Shown here piece after piece: positions 37,501 to 50,631 of a stretch of DNA of 64,000 nucleotides. A program made the translations under genes and the position numbers. The notes beneath the pieces were generated by a model. That model worked only from the letters and a program-made list of their open reading frames with translations, ran no database searches and was not told the DNA's origin. The stretch is from Echinococcus granulosus (Eukaryota > Platyhelminthes > Cestoda > Cyclophyllidea > Taeniidae): the NCBI RefSeq assembly GCF_000524195.1, contig NW_020170449.1, positions 244,569 to 308,568 of the forward strand, in the 5' to 3' direction. Within the stretch, counting starts at the first letter, position 1. Each line of letters starts with the position of its first letter.

Positions 37501-40500
37501 CTCACCCTATCCTGCGCCACAGGCGACCGCTACTACCACGCCATCCTCCACACCGGTAGCGGCGTCTGTTGAGCAGCAACAACAACTGCAGTCTCCGTCT
37601 GGATATCCGATGGGTCCTGGTGGTGGTTCGCCTTGGAGGCCATCGGTTGGGGCCAATCAACGACCACCGTTCCCCCCACCCGGCTATCCGCAATCTCGAA
37701 TGCCTGGACGTAAGCCCTAATCGCCTGTTAGAATCGTAGAGTTGAATTTTGATGTCTTAGTTTTGACTTCATTTAAAAGTCCTCACACCTAGAGTCGAAG
37801 GTTTTCTGATTAAGTGAGTTTCGTTACAGCCTACGGTTCTCGATTTTGGATTTTCTAAACAATTTCGAGAAGACAGTCTTGGTACTTCATGTTACAAAAA
37901 ATTAACTGTTTTCTAAACTGGTTCACAAATAGAACTTTTGCTAATACCTTGCTTCGATTAAAGTTGGTAAACGCAAAAGTGAACTGAAAAGACTGCTTTT
38001 TTCACGGGTTTAAATGTTTTAAAATGTGGGGATGCTTCGTGTTCCAGCACGTTTCAAAAGAGCACTATTGTCAGGCAGCGATATCTTTTACTTGAAAAAA
38101 GAGATGTCAGCTTGGTAGGGTCACCGGCACAGACGGAGTACTTAGTTTTACTATTGTTTGGCCTCTCTCCTGCCAAATAACTAAAATATCACGATGTAAG
38201 TTGAGGGAAGGAGCGGACAGTTCGACTTCATTACTAATCCCAACACAGACGAAAGCATGGCTTTTTTTTTCCATTCACCACGGAAATGTCAAACATAAGC
38301 AATTAGTCAGGTTGGGCTGCAACGCTTTTGTCGAAACAACTGCAGATGTAAGGTCCTGAATTAATACGTTATTAATTTTCTTTGAAAATGCGTGTGCCAC
38401 TGTTGTCGCCACCACTGAGGTTCATGCTTTCGTGACCCAGATTAGGCAAATCAGACGTCGATTTGCTATTTCCTTCAGTAAAATTCCCATAATCATTCGT
38501 TCCATTTAAATCTTAGCGTAAAAGGACTTTCGATTTTTTTTCTGATTACATTAATGTGTAATATATAACTATGGGAAAAGGTTGGATATGGGGCCGTGAC
38601 TTCCGGTGGTCGAATGGATCTTCTATTTGTTTCAATCGACGACTACCAGTAACGTACTGATTTTGCTTCTCACTTAACAGCTGGAGTTAGCTACGGCTGT
38701 GAGATGGTGGGACGGCATCCCTATCCTCCGCCTCCCTCTCCTTACGGACGGCTCTCATCGGGCAGTACTGGTGGTAGTCACCTGATGGCAGCTATGGAGG
38801 GCATGCGTGGTGAGGCCTCGCCGGAAGGAGCACCTCTTCTCTCCTCCAAACCGCCTACAGGGAACACAGTTCACCATCCACCTCAACAACAGCCTCAACC
38901 TCCACCTTCCATGATGTACCAACGTGGTCCGCCCTATATGATCGGCCAGCACCATCATCACCCACCGCCACCACCACAACAGCAGCAGCCACCCCCGCCC
39001 CCCTCTTTCACCGCACACTACCAACCACCCCCACCACCATCTGGAGGGCAGGGTCCGGGTGGTCGATCCGGTATGGCCATGGGTCAAAGACCTCCAATGT
39101 CCCCGTTTGTTGGTGCACCGCCCGGCTACACCAATGCGTCCGGTGGTTCGCAGCCTCCTAATACCGCGTTTCCATCGTCTCAACGACTACATCATCCGCA
39201 ATCGGCTATGATGGCGCAGCAGCAGCAACAACAACAGCAGCAGCCACCTCCACCGCATCCGGGAATGATGCCACAACAAGTGAGAAAGTGGATCGTTTGT
39301 CCTTATTGGACAATATTTGTGAAATCATCTCAGGTTTTTTATCTGCTTTCTTGTTGACTCTGAGTGTTCGGTGAATGCTAACCTTAATCAATTGATGGAA
39401 GGCTGTTCCATGAATGTCCACGCTAGCCACAGTCTAGTCTGCACGCGTTTTCTCTTAATAAACAGGCCGTCTAAATCCATAGGCTTCTACGCTTTTTTTT
39501 GAATTCTAACATCGCCAGTGTTGTCTTAAAGCGGCGGGTCATTAATGCTTTGGACAGTGAAACCATCTCAGTCCGCCTACCCATTTATCTTTGATGGTTT
39601 CATCGAAAATTCGTTTATTTCGTCAAAGTGGGTTTATTTTTCGCAGCTAGCATTTTTGTTGATGAGGTACAAATATGTGAAGCCATGCTATTTCTTACTT
39701 ACAAATTTTCGTTCCGTGCAGTTCCACTGTACGTTTGCTTCCACTTGAAATTAAATTCCTTTGTAGCGCATTTCAGTGTAACTACTGCCGTTTCTGGAAA
39801 AAGGGTATCAAAGTAATGCGCCTATTTGAAGTCGTTTTTGTGATGTTTAGAAATAATTAAACTAGAACGCGTCCTGCCTTCTCTTTAATTCATAGGTTCC
39901 ATCAGCGTGTTTTGTAGATAAATATTTCACTACCTTCACCAAAAAGGAATCCCCCCACTTCGGAGGCGTCGTTGCACAGTCCGGATATCAAATTATGGTT
40001 CGGACCGTCCACTTTTTTAGTCAGATAGGAATTTAGTTACGAATCACCGAAGCGGCTAATTTCCATTTTGGGAATCACTTCCCTATTTCGATAACAGCGA
40101 GAGCTCACATATCCGTCCGCATTGCCTTAAAAAGTCACAATGCGACAAAATAAACACCTCTTGGGTGATGGTCTGGATTTGACAGCCTCCTACGTGTCTC
40201 ATCCTACCCAGTCCCGCAAAACTCGTGTCAGGTACATTGAAAACAAACCTCACGTTCGCATTAAACCTTTTCTTCAGGGCTCTATTAAAAAAGCCCTTTT
40301 TGCGGGGAGCGCTTGAAATACCCATTTTTGAGATTTTTCGAATGTGCGCTCTTTCACTAACCATCGAAGTCTTCTGCCGATTGGCTCGTTGGGTAGCTGT
40401 TTGGTTGGTTCGTTCGTTAGCTAGCCAGCCAGGCTGGCTTCACTTCCAGCGCCGTTTTCGTGTCATGGGCGGTTGGCAGGCTGGCGGATAGGCTTGCGTT

Positions 40501-43500
40501 CTGGCCGTTTGGATGGTACGAGGGTGGTGGTGGGGAGGGGTGTGGGGCGGGGCAGGTTAGGTTGATGGAAAAACGCGTTCGGCACTGAACCGCATCGTTG
40601 ATTGGTACATGCGAGGAGCCAATGCAATGACGACAAGCCTCCCATGACTCATCGCCATGGCCATCACAACTGGAGTTGGCTCCTACGCGCGTGCACACTT
40701 GTGTTCGCCTAACGCTCGTGTGCGAGCGTTTTGTAGATCCTCGCATCCACTCCACTGCCCCGGCCTACCCCCATCGCCACTGTTTCTGCTCCCCTACGGC
40801 AAGGGAGGGGAGGTGGGTTATGCGCGCACCTTCCACTGCACTGGGACTGGTCAGCAAACTCAGACCCCTTTGAACGCCTCAGCTACCAGCGTCATATGCA
40901 CGCGATGTCTCGATTATCTCATCAAAATCCGGTGTCAACCATGCGGCTTGTCATTTCGGCTGCTGCAACTCTTGCCGCAGACATGTCAAGTTTGTTAAAA
41001 AACAAAGTGGATGTGGTGTGTTTCATGGCTTTGGGGTAATTGGGCTTGTTTATTGTTTTCTAGTAGACTAAATAGGACATACCTATGGTGGGCCGTGACA
41101 GTTGGATTTCCCTGGGTGCTTTTCCTTCAAATATAACTTCAGGATTGAGATTTGTAGCTTCGTCTCCTAATTGCTTGAAAAATGAGCCGCAATGGTGGTG
41201 CACACCATTCCATAAATTCTAAGTTCTACGGTCCCTCATGAGTTCTAGTTAACGTCAGTCAGTATTTGGGGATACAAGAGGTCATTCGGGTTGATTATAG
41301 TTGAAGAACCTCACTATTTAGGGACACGTATAGGTATAATGGACCCACAGTCAGTTGCATTGCTCCACCACTTAGCAAGGGGAAAGGGGCTTGGTCTATT
41401 TCCCCTTGGTGAGTGGGACGATTGACCACTTTGACGTTCAACTAAAGTTAGAATTATACCTCCTCACCTTATCACCTCTTTCCTAACCATTAGCGTCCTG
41501 GACCGGCCTACGTTACGGCTGCTGCGGCCGCAGCTGCCTACTGGAAGCGACTGGAGGCGGTCCAGTTCTTCCCACCGGGCTGCGTAGAAGCCACGCCGAT
41601 CGATGCAAGTCGTCGGAAGCGTTTCCGAATAAAGGATCTTGGTTGGTTGCATACTCTATATCATTGGCCAAGCTTAAATTGTGTTTAACTGGTAGTTATC
41701 ATCAGATAAATATCGCTGAAACTGATGTGTCTGCCTTTAATTAACGTCACCTTGGGTGTTCTTATGAAATAAGTACCACCTTGGGTCATTAACGTAAAAA
41801 CAATGCGAATATAGGTATCTTGAGTACTAGTGAAACCTACCGTCCATGGTGACTCATGGATCTTTGTACTAAGATTGCCTATATTGTGATGGTCTGCTTT
41901 GTAGGTGCCAGTTTGGGGGATCATTGGTTGCTTAAAGGTAAAGTAAAGGGGCTCTTTATTCTGATTTTGTACGAGTTTACGAAATTGGGTCGGCTTAAAC
42001 ACGTCAGTCCTCATTACATAGCCTGATAAGCGAAAAATTCTACTCTGTAACTTTGAGTCTTATATTCAACCCGACTGTATTGCTCGCGATTGGTTTGTTG
42101 GGTTAACATGTGAGGATACAAAGTGGATGCTGTAGGCTGCGATTGATACCGATGGGTTGGCAAATTCGTCTTTTACCAACCTTCTCACGTCCGCGAATAG
42201 ACGTAACGCGACCATCAGTGCAACTTTTCACAAATGACATAGTTCTCTATACCGAATGTTTCCTCCGCATCGGTCGATATGTGAAGAGAACGATTATTCC
42301 TTTGTTTAGCTGACCTATTAATATGTTGTAAGGTCTATGACACATTGCACTACATTCTTCTCAAATATCTGATTCCTGACCTGATGGCACAGTTGGCTGC
42401 TTTTTATCTAATCAGGAAAGATTCACCGACGTGTGTGTGCGTACTGTGGCAGGGGTAAATCAAGCTATATTACACAAGGAAGTCAAACGGGTGTCACAGC
42501 GATTATTTGTGGGCGTATTCACAGAAAATGTCGCCTTTTCGTGTGCCTGAGTATTATCCTAATCTTCCCACCTTTCACCTCCAGGTCCACTAACTGCGTC
42601 AAAGTTAGTGATGGCACTTCGTTCCGGTCTGCCCAGTGAGACGACCTGGGCGCTTAACGCCCTCAACGTCATTCTTCGCGATGAGCCCAATGCTTTGGAA
42701 GCCTACTTCGCGCCGCCCACCCAACAGCCCCTTGTCTCAATCAATGCTAACGCGCCCACCCTCAATACCCTGGTCACTGCGCTTACCGACCACCTTCGCC
42801 ACGATGCCAACGAACTCTTTCCTTCCCATCGTCTCACCTCGGAGCTCGAGCTGCCCCTCCATCTAGATGCAGAGAGTCAGTTGATATGTAAAACTCCTCC
42901 CGCCCCAGCAGATCCTCCGCCTCTCGATATCCAGACTTCTTCTTCCTCATCATCGTCGACATCTTCCACGACTAATCGCGAGAACCTTTTCACCGACCTC
43001 TTCAACGAGATCTCTAGCAAATGTCGTTGCCTCCGTGTTCGAAATCCACCCTTGTCTCCAAATGGGCTGGTCAGTTTGGAACATGAAATCGTCGCTATGG
43101 CCAACTCCAAGGGGGTTTCCGTAGGCGCACTGCGAGAGGCCATTCGACAACTACTCCAGGGCTCTGGCAAGAATGCTCGTCTCTTGATGAAGGCTTCAGC
43201 GCCAAAATTACCCAAAACGGCACCCTCCATGGATTCTGGTTCGGATAAATCTGGTACTGGTGCTGGCGGTGCGGGTTCTTTGAATAAACGAGGACGCGGG
43301 CGTGGATCTGGCACGTCTTTGCTTGCTGACCACTTAGCGGCTTTCGAAGCTGCTCATATGACCCCTGCCACGACTATAGCGAAACACACCACCTCTCTGC
43401 TTGTTAATAACCTCTCAGGACCCGAAGCTCGATCCAACATTCGAAGATTAGCTCTCTTCGCGTTGGACGAACTTCTCGAAGGCAAGGAGTCACCCCCACC

Positions 43501-45244
43501 GGTCCTTTTACCAGCCGACGTTGCTGCTGAACTTACTTCTCCACCCGCCTCTCCTCGACCTCCTTCAATGCGAGATGTCTTTATGCGAGGTGGCTCCGAC
43601 TCCACTTCTTACATCCTTCCTCATCCCAACGGTTGTGGAGGAAGTAGCAACAGTAGTACCGGTAGCAGCGCCTCCATGCGAAGAAAGCGTACCAACTCTT
43701 CCACTGAGGCCACCTCGACTTCCGACAAGGCGTCGAAGAGGGCTCGTTCTTCATCCTCGTCCTCCTCTCTCCCCGTCCTTTCACCCCAGAAAGTGGATCC
43801 TTCCACGGATAAGACTGATATTGCTTCCACTCCACCTGCGGAGGCGATGGAGGAGGACGAAGACAGCGAGTTGAACAGTCATCGATTGATGACCGACTCA
43901 CGAGGCTACTGCCCTCTTCGTGCACGTTCTGAAATAATCCGTCGTGGCGACTTGGCTCTCTGGCCTGTGGACGCGGCTTCGGAGAGGGCAGAGGGCTTTG
44001 CGTTGCGGTGTTTGTGCGTCTCCACGGTACTTCGCAATCTCTCTTTCCTACCCTCTTGTGAGCGTGTTCTTGCCAACCACAAAGCGCTGCTTGCGCTTAC
44101 CGGCCGCCTTCTAACTGTCGCGCATACCCACTTCGAATCTGCGGATGCCGACTGGGCCTGTGTGGAGGATCACATGACTCGTTATGATTCCAACTCGGCC
44201 TGGTGGATGCCGTGGTTGGACGAGTTGTGCGAAAACATCCTTGTCCTTCTCGTCAACATCCTGGGTCATCTGCAATGTCTTCCTCTCCACGAGAGCATCG
44301 TGCGTCCTCTACTGGAGGGCCTCGTTCATTGGGCCACATGCCAGACTGCCGCTGCAACCGATCCTCTCCCCGGTCATCGAATCATCTCGCCGTGCCGCTT
44401 GGCTCTCGAGGCGCTCAATCGTCTCGCAGTGAATGACTCCAACGTTGCCATGCTGCTTGCGACTATGGACACCGAGAGCGCTTGTCGCCTCTTTGATCGC
44501 CTTGCTTCGTGGCTGGCTCTGCCGGAGGATCAGGTGACGCGAGAGTTAGCTCTCTCCACACTACACTACCTCTCAGAACCCCCGGTGAACATCTGCCAAC
44601 AACAGATTGATGGAAATAACACCTCCACCTATGGACTCTCTTTCATTGCGCAAGCGAAGCCATGTCCTATCGCAGGTCTCATTTCCTTCATTGAAGTCAT
44701 GGAGACGAAGACACGGAGGGTGATCGAACAGTATGGTGTGCAGGTGTTACAAGATCAGCCGGAGTTGATGGGGACGTCATTGGAGTTGTTGAGGCGTGCT
44801 GGAGCTCTATTACAACGTCTGGCAGCGAATTCTTTCGGCCGGAGTAGATTCACCCCAGATTTGGAAATGCGAGTGCTGGGCTTGGCTACCTCACGAGTGC
44901 TGGACGCCACAGTGGCCCAATTGCTCTCTGGATGCCTTCTGGATCTGCCCCAACGAGACAGTCACTCTGTATCAATCTGCGACCTCATTCCGAAGATGCC
45001 TTCCTCGGAGAAAGTGGCACAGCTCCTGGCGCCGCTGCTGAAGAGGAAAGAAGTGGCCGACAGAGCAGTGATGCAGAAAGTTTTGGAAAAGGAAGCAGGT
45101 GAGTCGAGGAGATCACAACTAGAAACGTCGACCCAAGATGCATCGTCTTCAACCAGGGCGACGGAGGACGAAGGTGAAGGATCGGCGACAAAGAAGAAGT
45201 CCCCTGAAACCACGGTAAATCCGGAACTGGTAGCCGCTGTATAG
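34593..45244 (+). CDS. ARID1A: ARID1/BAF250 (Osa-type) SWI/SNF subunit
   Basis: Exons: 34593-34973, 35422-36157, 36225-37709, 38681-39279, 41494-41641, 42585-45244. All phases agree and give 2002 residues (human ARID1A about 2285). ARID1 proteins are the defining DNA-binding subunits of BAF-type SWI/SNF chromatin remodellers in the nucleus. Residues 1-570 are low-complexity Pro/Gln/Gly/Tyr-rich. The ARID domain spans about 572-675 (HYFFFMEEINKPL, PLDLYRFYLAVRERGGV, KRWKEISQLF, YCKYLLDYE). Exon 4 is Pro/Gln/His-rich with a nine-Gln run. Exons 5-6 hold the BAF250_C region from RRKRFRIKDLGP and RSGLPSETTWALN to the armadillo-like part (CVSTVLRNLSFLP, WWMPWLDELCENILVLLVNI). One homologue may stand for both ARID1A and ARID1B. 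The ATG is preceded directly by an in-frame TAG that is also a possible splice acceptor. Confidence 0.94.
37710..38680 (+). other. ARID1 intron 3
   Basis: Donor GTAAGC and acceptor CACTTAACAG, splitting a Pro codon. A+T-rich; nothing else recognised. Confidence 0.8.
40370..40880 (+). promoter_or_regulatory. CpG/GC-rich intronic segment with GC box (candidate internal promoter or enhancer)
   Basis: Within ARID1 intron 4 the base composition changes to G+C- and CpG-rich. It holds a GGGGCGGGG box at 40544-40552, a near-perfect palindrome at 40423-40439 and a 20-base perfect hairpin (8-base arms, 4-base loop) at 40711-40730. A GTT(C/G)-type simple repeat lies at about 40400-40420. A regulatory role is inferred from composition only. 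Confidence 0.25.
41368..41416 (+). repeat. Intronic hairpin, 18-base arms
   Basis: Arms 41368-41385 and 41399-41416 are complementary at 16 of 18 positions around a 13-base loop. The core AAGGGGAAA pairs with TTTCCCCTT. It could be a small MITE remnant or a structured intronic RNA; nothing decides between these. Confidence 0.5.
41642..42584 (+). other. ARID1 intron 5
   Basis: Donor GTTGGT is weak, but phase and protein homology (KDL|GP) support it; the acceptor CACCTCCAG is strong. Nothing else recognised. Confidence 0.75.
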
Positions 45245-45628
45245 AGACCTCCCTACTTAATCGATTTTCTCCGTTTCCTCTCCCTGCCCTTTCAATGTTT
45301 TTGTAATGTGTCGTGAGAAAGCGTCTACGCGAGACCTCCCGTGTATAGCCGAAATTCCTTTTCTGATCCACTACGTTGAACAATGGCGTTTTATGTGCTC
45401 CTCTCCGCTCCACCGCCAAGTTGCCGAGTGTTTTATTTTGGTGCTGGTGATGGCGACAGCGATGGTGACGTTTCACACCTTCACCCTCTATCTTTCCTCC
45501 CCTCCCCTTCTCACGGGCACCTCAGTGAGATGTGACATTGTCGCCCTGCCTCTAACTCTGCGCCGATGAGCAAAATATTTTGTCCCAGTGTTGGTTTGGA
45601 TCTTGCGTGTCGCAGGTCTTTTCTGCCG

Positions 45629-45657
45629 CCTACCTACCTACCTGCCCACCCACCTAC
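45629..45657 (+). repeat. (CCTA)n/(CCCA)n tetranucleotide tract
   Basis: CCTACCTACCTACCTG followed by CCCACCCACC: an imperfect tetranucleotide microsatellite in the ARID1 3' flank. Confidence 0.7.
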
Positions 45658-48600
45658 TCTATTTCCCTTTTCCTCTCTACTCAGTACTCCCCTCGAAATG
45701 TATGCATTTCACGTTGGCAATGAAGCGGTTTTGTTATCGACTTTCATGTGTGCGCCACGCTCCCCTTTTGTAAGGGAGTGGTGAATCTAAATTTAAAGCG
45801 TGGAAATTATGCTTCCTGAGAAGCTTGATTTGCCGAATTCATTGGACTAGGCTCTCCACCTCGGAGTAGGCGGGATCGGCGGCTGTGGGAGGCCGGAGTC
45901 GACAAACGCGCAAAACGGATGGACAGGTCCAGCGGGACGGTGGAGCTCTAAAAAACGGGTTTCGACAAGTTGGATCCCATTACAGTATGTCAGCGTTATC
46001 GAATCGAGTGTCTACCTCTTTTGCGGTCCCGTATGACTGTGGGTGGGTGCAGTGGCTTGATACTCTCTGCTTGACGGTTTCCGCAAGCATAGCCTCCGTG
46101 GATTGTGCTCCCACTTTGCGGTCCGGTCTGCGAATCATGCTAGTTGTCTCTATCACCTTTCGTACCCCTTTAAGTATACACTCCTCCCCACTTTGGAGCT
46201 CTGCAATTAGGTCAGCACAAGAGCGAGCAAGATGAAGGCATGGTGGTGAAATTAATGAAAACAACTCGGCAACAGTGTGCCCTTTTTGGCACTTTCGCCT
46301 ATCAATTACCGTTCAGGACCCTGGTCTCTACATAGAGTTTAAAAATCCTTAAATCGTTTGTAGTCATAATTGCGGTTCTCTACGAATCACCGATTTCTTA
46401 ATCTTTGGTGACATGAAAACAAGTAAGGACTTATGGAACGATGACTTTCAGGCTGTCGCCTCACATGATCTGCCATCCAGGAGGTTACTGGTGCACCTTT
46501 TAGATGTTTGAACAGAACCTTGAATGGCCCATCAACCAAAAACGTGATCGTGGGGGAGTTACAAACAGTGAAGATACTAGTATCGGTGGGTGACCTTGAC
46601 TCCAAAAAACATGTATTTGGACGGGTAATTTATAAATGTCTAGTTTTTGGTAGGGAGGGAGGGGGTGCTGATTAACCGAGTTACCGTTTGGATCTATGGC
46701 GTGATCGAACTAGTCAACACTCTACAAGACTGCATCCTGGGAAATAAGAGGACTAAGATTCCATGTGTCTGTTGGACATGCAAATATGCAAGCAGAATAG
46801 TGGATGCGAAGTTGTTAAATGGTCTGACTTTTGAAATAGGTAGGAATCGACAGTTGGAATGTTACAGCACAGCGGCCGTATTAAGGCAGATTTGGAACAT
46901 GCAACAATTAGAAGTAGAAATAAAGTACGCAGCATCATTATATGTGAAAGAAAAGCAAAACTACAGTGGGCTAAATTTGTTAAAAGAGAACCTTACGAAG
47001 AAAACATTTAAAAATCCACAGATAATAGCAATTGATTGTGCCGCCACCATTTTATCACAACTTGCCATCAAAATAAAATTTTGTCGGCTAAATTTAGTTT
47101 TTTTAAAGCCCTTAGTACACATAATTTTTTGTTTTGATAATTGAATTGAACAATAATGGCCTTCAGTACTTTTAGGTGAATACGCGGTAATTTGAAAGTT
47201 TGGCAGTCACCGGGTTTCTCGGGTGGTCATGGTATTACAATGCTTACTGATTTGATATTTGGACTTAGTACGTCAAACGTCTTTTCTTGTGCTATGCCCT
47301 TAAACCCATATTACGATGCAAAAAGTGTTTCTCGTCTTGTTCTAGTGAGCCGTAAACAATCTTAGAACTGTATGGACATAGTGGGTAATTTGTACCATAA
47401 ACTGGTTTAAGGAATGCAGGATTTTTGTTTTACTGGATAAGACATATCTACCTAAGATCTTAAATTTTGATGTGCTGCAGGAGTTAGGCATCATAAGGGT
47501 CATGCTAAAGTGATTAATCCTAGCGGTTCAGTCCAAATATTTTTAGAAATGTTTTTACTTAAAACCTTACTTGTTATCTGTTTTGGTTTTACGCAAACAT
47601 TTGCACTGTTAACAGATACTGTAGCCCTTCAATTCTACATACGAGTGCACGTATAAAGGCATTTTATGCATAGCCTCTGCATTTTGACGTAATTGTCAAA
47701 CATATCCCTAGAGTCCCTTACCCTTTTTTTATTATCAATCTGGTACTATGCGCACTTAGTTTAATGCATAATAGCTTTACAAAAAACTTAATTAGGTGCC
47801 CATTTGGCTTTTAATTTTGGCTGATCTTCTTTTTGTCGACTGAAGAATTTTCAGCAATCTGGAGCCTTCTTGTCGGTAATCTTAAGTAAGTCAAATTAAG
47901 TTAGCCTAGACGCTTACTTTAGATTATTAATTGGGTTAGACGTACAAGTTACTCTTTTATTAGTAAGGTGCATGCTTAAATGCACTATTTTATTCATAGT
48001 ATAAATGTGGAACTAGGTGCTCAAGTTCGTGACGCAAATGCATTATACGATCGATCTTGCGTGACACAGCAATATACTCTTGTTAGCCTTATCCGAGACT
48101 GACTAATTTCCACTGACCATTAAGTCGTGTACCACAGTTGAATTTCTTCCTTTTATTGCTAGCTGACGAGTTGGTGACTATGCATATCTGTTTTAGTCAA
48201 CCACTTCCACATTTTTTGTCAGTTTACTCAGTATATGTATTCAAAGGTATGAAAAATGTCAAAAGCTGACTAAAATTTCCTGAGTTCAACTGAATTTAAG
48301 CCACTTTTGGGACCGTAATTTTTAACAGGGATTTTCCTCTTTTAAGCTTAAGAAATGCGGTCTGTTGTAAGAACAGGTTTTCCTGAGAGGGTCCTTTAAG
48401 TAGTTGAATGACAGCTTTTGCGGATTACACTTCTCTGTAAGAGCGCTGGCAATGTGGGAGGACGTTAATGTCCACAAATAGCTGGGTAGGGGGCACGCAC
48501 GAAACCGTGATTCGAGCCTTGTGGCGGTGTGAGTCATCGCATCGACATTGGCAGCATAGGAAACATCCATCCGACAGTGTCCCAAATAAATCACTGGCTC

Positions 48601-49082
48601 TCACACTGCCACACGCAACTGCGAAAACGTCTCTAGACGACTTGGTAGCATAAAAGGTGAACATGATTTTTCTCACCAAAAGGCGGGACAGATTTACGCG
48701 TTTCTGAAGTAAAAAAAAGAAGCCTAATCCTTTAGCTATGGTAATCTCAATTTCCCACTAAATTAGTTTTGAACTCCTCGACACGTTTTTGGTGCCTATA
48801 TGGTCTGTGGTCAAAAATTGGTATTAGGTTGCGTGCAATGAAATCGGCTTCGTTTTATTATGGGAATACGTATTTGAAATTGCAGATAAAGGTTTATTTT
48901 GTTTGAAGTACACGTTGCTGTGGCGATTTTACTGCAAAACGTGTACTAACTAAGGTTGTTTAATAATGGGTTTTTTGCTAAAAATGAAAGTGAGTAGCTT
49001 GATAGAAGGCAAAGTTGAAGATAGTGAGGAAGATGAAGAAGGCTGCAAAAGTTAAGTGCAATTGTTCTGTATGTAATTACCT

Positions 49083-49314
49083 CGTCCGTTCACTCATCCG
49101 ATCATTCAGCCATTCATTCATCCGCCCAACCATCTACCTGTTTATTAAGGACCCATCTATCCGATCGCTAACTCCAACTTTGTCCATTTATAAAGCCTAG
49201 CTTTCCCACTCACCACTAGTCCTCCGTCCTAACCATTACCCATTTTAAACTCATTAATTTATATATTGGTCTTAGATCCATCCATTCATTTATTCCTTTT
49301 TCGTTCATCTATCT
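49083..49314 (+). repeat. Degenerate CATC/CATT tetranucleotide array
   Basis: About 230 bases rich in CATC, CATT and TCCA/TTCA steps on one strand, heavily decayed, with a non-repetitive interruption in the middle. It is consistent with an old microsatellite. Confidence 0.55.
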
Positions 49315-50335
49315 TTTAAACCTTTCAGTCGCTAAAACTCGTCGGTAACAAACCGCTGGCATTAGAGATGAAGTGATTACTTATTATTTGAGTAGTGGTA
49401 TATGCTACTTATTTCTCCAGCCTAATCAAAATCGGGCGTTTTTCTGTTGTAGCATATCGTTTCTTGAACAAATGTGGAAGCCTTTAAGTTTAAAGACCAG
49501 TTTGTTGTTTAAAAGATTGAAAGGTAAAGTGTACAATTTTCACGAGTTTATCAAATTATATGCTACTGAAAACATTGATGTAAGGTCATTTAAAGGTAGC
49601 CGACTGTTCGTCACCTTCGCCTTCCTAATTATTTGCATCACAAATCAGTTAAAATGTACGCGGAAGGTGTTACCCTGTGTGTGTGTGCACAATGTCCAGA
49701 AGTCTTCGCTACTGCTTGGTGTTATTTTGTCTTTACCTGGTATGACATCATGTGACTACTTTTCCAGGTATTTCCACCTTCATTTCTGCTTCCTGGCAAG
49801 CCGAGAATTTGCTAGTATGGCTGAAGGGGATTTGCAATATCTTGATGTTGGTGGAGAGACTAGTCCCAGTAACACCATGCTTTGAAGACGAGAATTTTTA
49901 AAATTTATAACCTTTTTCCGCATAATTGTCAGTTGCATCATTAATGGTTATTTTATGAAGCGGTAAGTAAACACTTTCCGTGAAATAGCTTCATGCCAGC
50001 GATGAAAAAAGGTCAACTGCTATTTTAGTGAAATCTCTCTTTCAAAGTGAAGGCGAGTTTTCCCATTCATAAAAGCGGCTTTTCGAGTCAATCATTCATG
50101 GCTTAGTGCATAACCATGCCTGAAAAGAGCTGGAAAGTCATTTCGTTATTTGAAATTTGTTACTCCTCAAGGACTAGTGAGACTGTTTGCTCCGGTTTAT
50201 CATCTTCATCCATTTTGAAGTGTCAAGGCACCTACTTGCAATATTTAAGTGAAACGTGAAATAGACAAATCCAGCATTCACATTCAGCCCTCTTGCATTC
50301 CCTTCAACTATTAGCCCAGTTTTAGGATCCTTTCT

Positions 50336-50631
50336 TTATTGCCAATACCTATAAATGTGTCCGACTTGATGTCCGGAGTGCTCCGCGACAGTTACATCAT
50401 TAGAGCCATTTTTATCTTCGTAGTCCACTAACAGACACTTCCCAACAGCGATAAATTTGTATCCTTGGTCCTCTTTGACACAGCCCACAGGTTTTGAATC
50501 CACCTTCATTCCAGGGTGGCAGCTGCTATTCTCGACTAGAGAATCCTTGAATTTCCAGAGTGAGGTGATCACAAGACGGAAACAGCGGACATTATGGCAA
50601 CTTTTAAATGCTCTGTCATCAAAATTTCGTC
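50336..50631 (-). CDS. Candidate cysteine-rich terminal exon (unassigned)
   Basis: On the minus strand an AG acceptor at 50633-50632 is followed by 97 open codons and a TAA at 50338-50336 that overlaps an AATAAA (50340-50335). The predicted peptide is hydrophilic with spaced cysteines (SCHNVRCF, SSCHPGM, VGCVKED, VGKCLLVDYED) and ends in HIYRYWQ. The cysteine spacing is vaguely like small secreted VWC-type modules, but I cannot assign a family. No upstream exon was identified. It may be a real last exon of an unseen gene or a chance frame. Confidence 0.25.

Larger units (their letters stand above)
39280..41493 (+). other. ARID1 intron 4 (2.2 kb)
   Basis: Donor GTGAGA and acceptor AACCATTAG, phase 0. 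Its middle (about 40370-40880) is unusually G+C- and CpG-rich, with two short perfect inverted repeats and a GC box. A longer hairpin lies at 41368-41416. No exon is needed here because the flanking phases match. Confidence 0.75.

Noticed and set aside
46647..47144. A 165-codon open frame on the plus strand
   Set aside because: It has no ATG at its start, no recognisable domain, no convincing splice or promoter context, and an A+T-rich tail reads as random sequence.
49814..49884. Short hydrophilic C-terminal-like frame (MAEGDLQYLDVGGETSPSN...)
   Set aside because: Only about 22 codons, no clear donor partner upstream and no recognisable motif.
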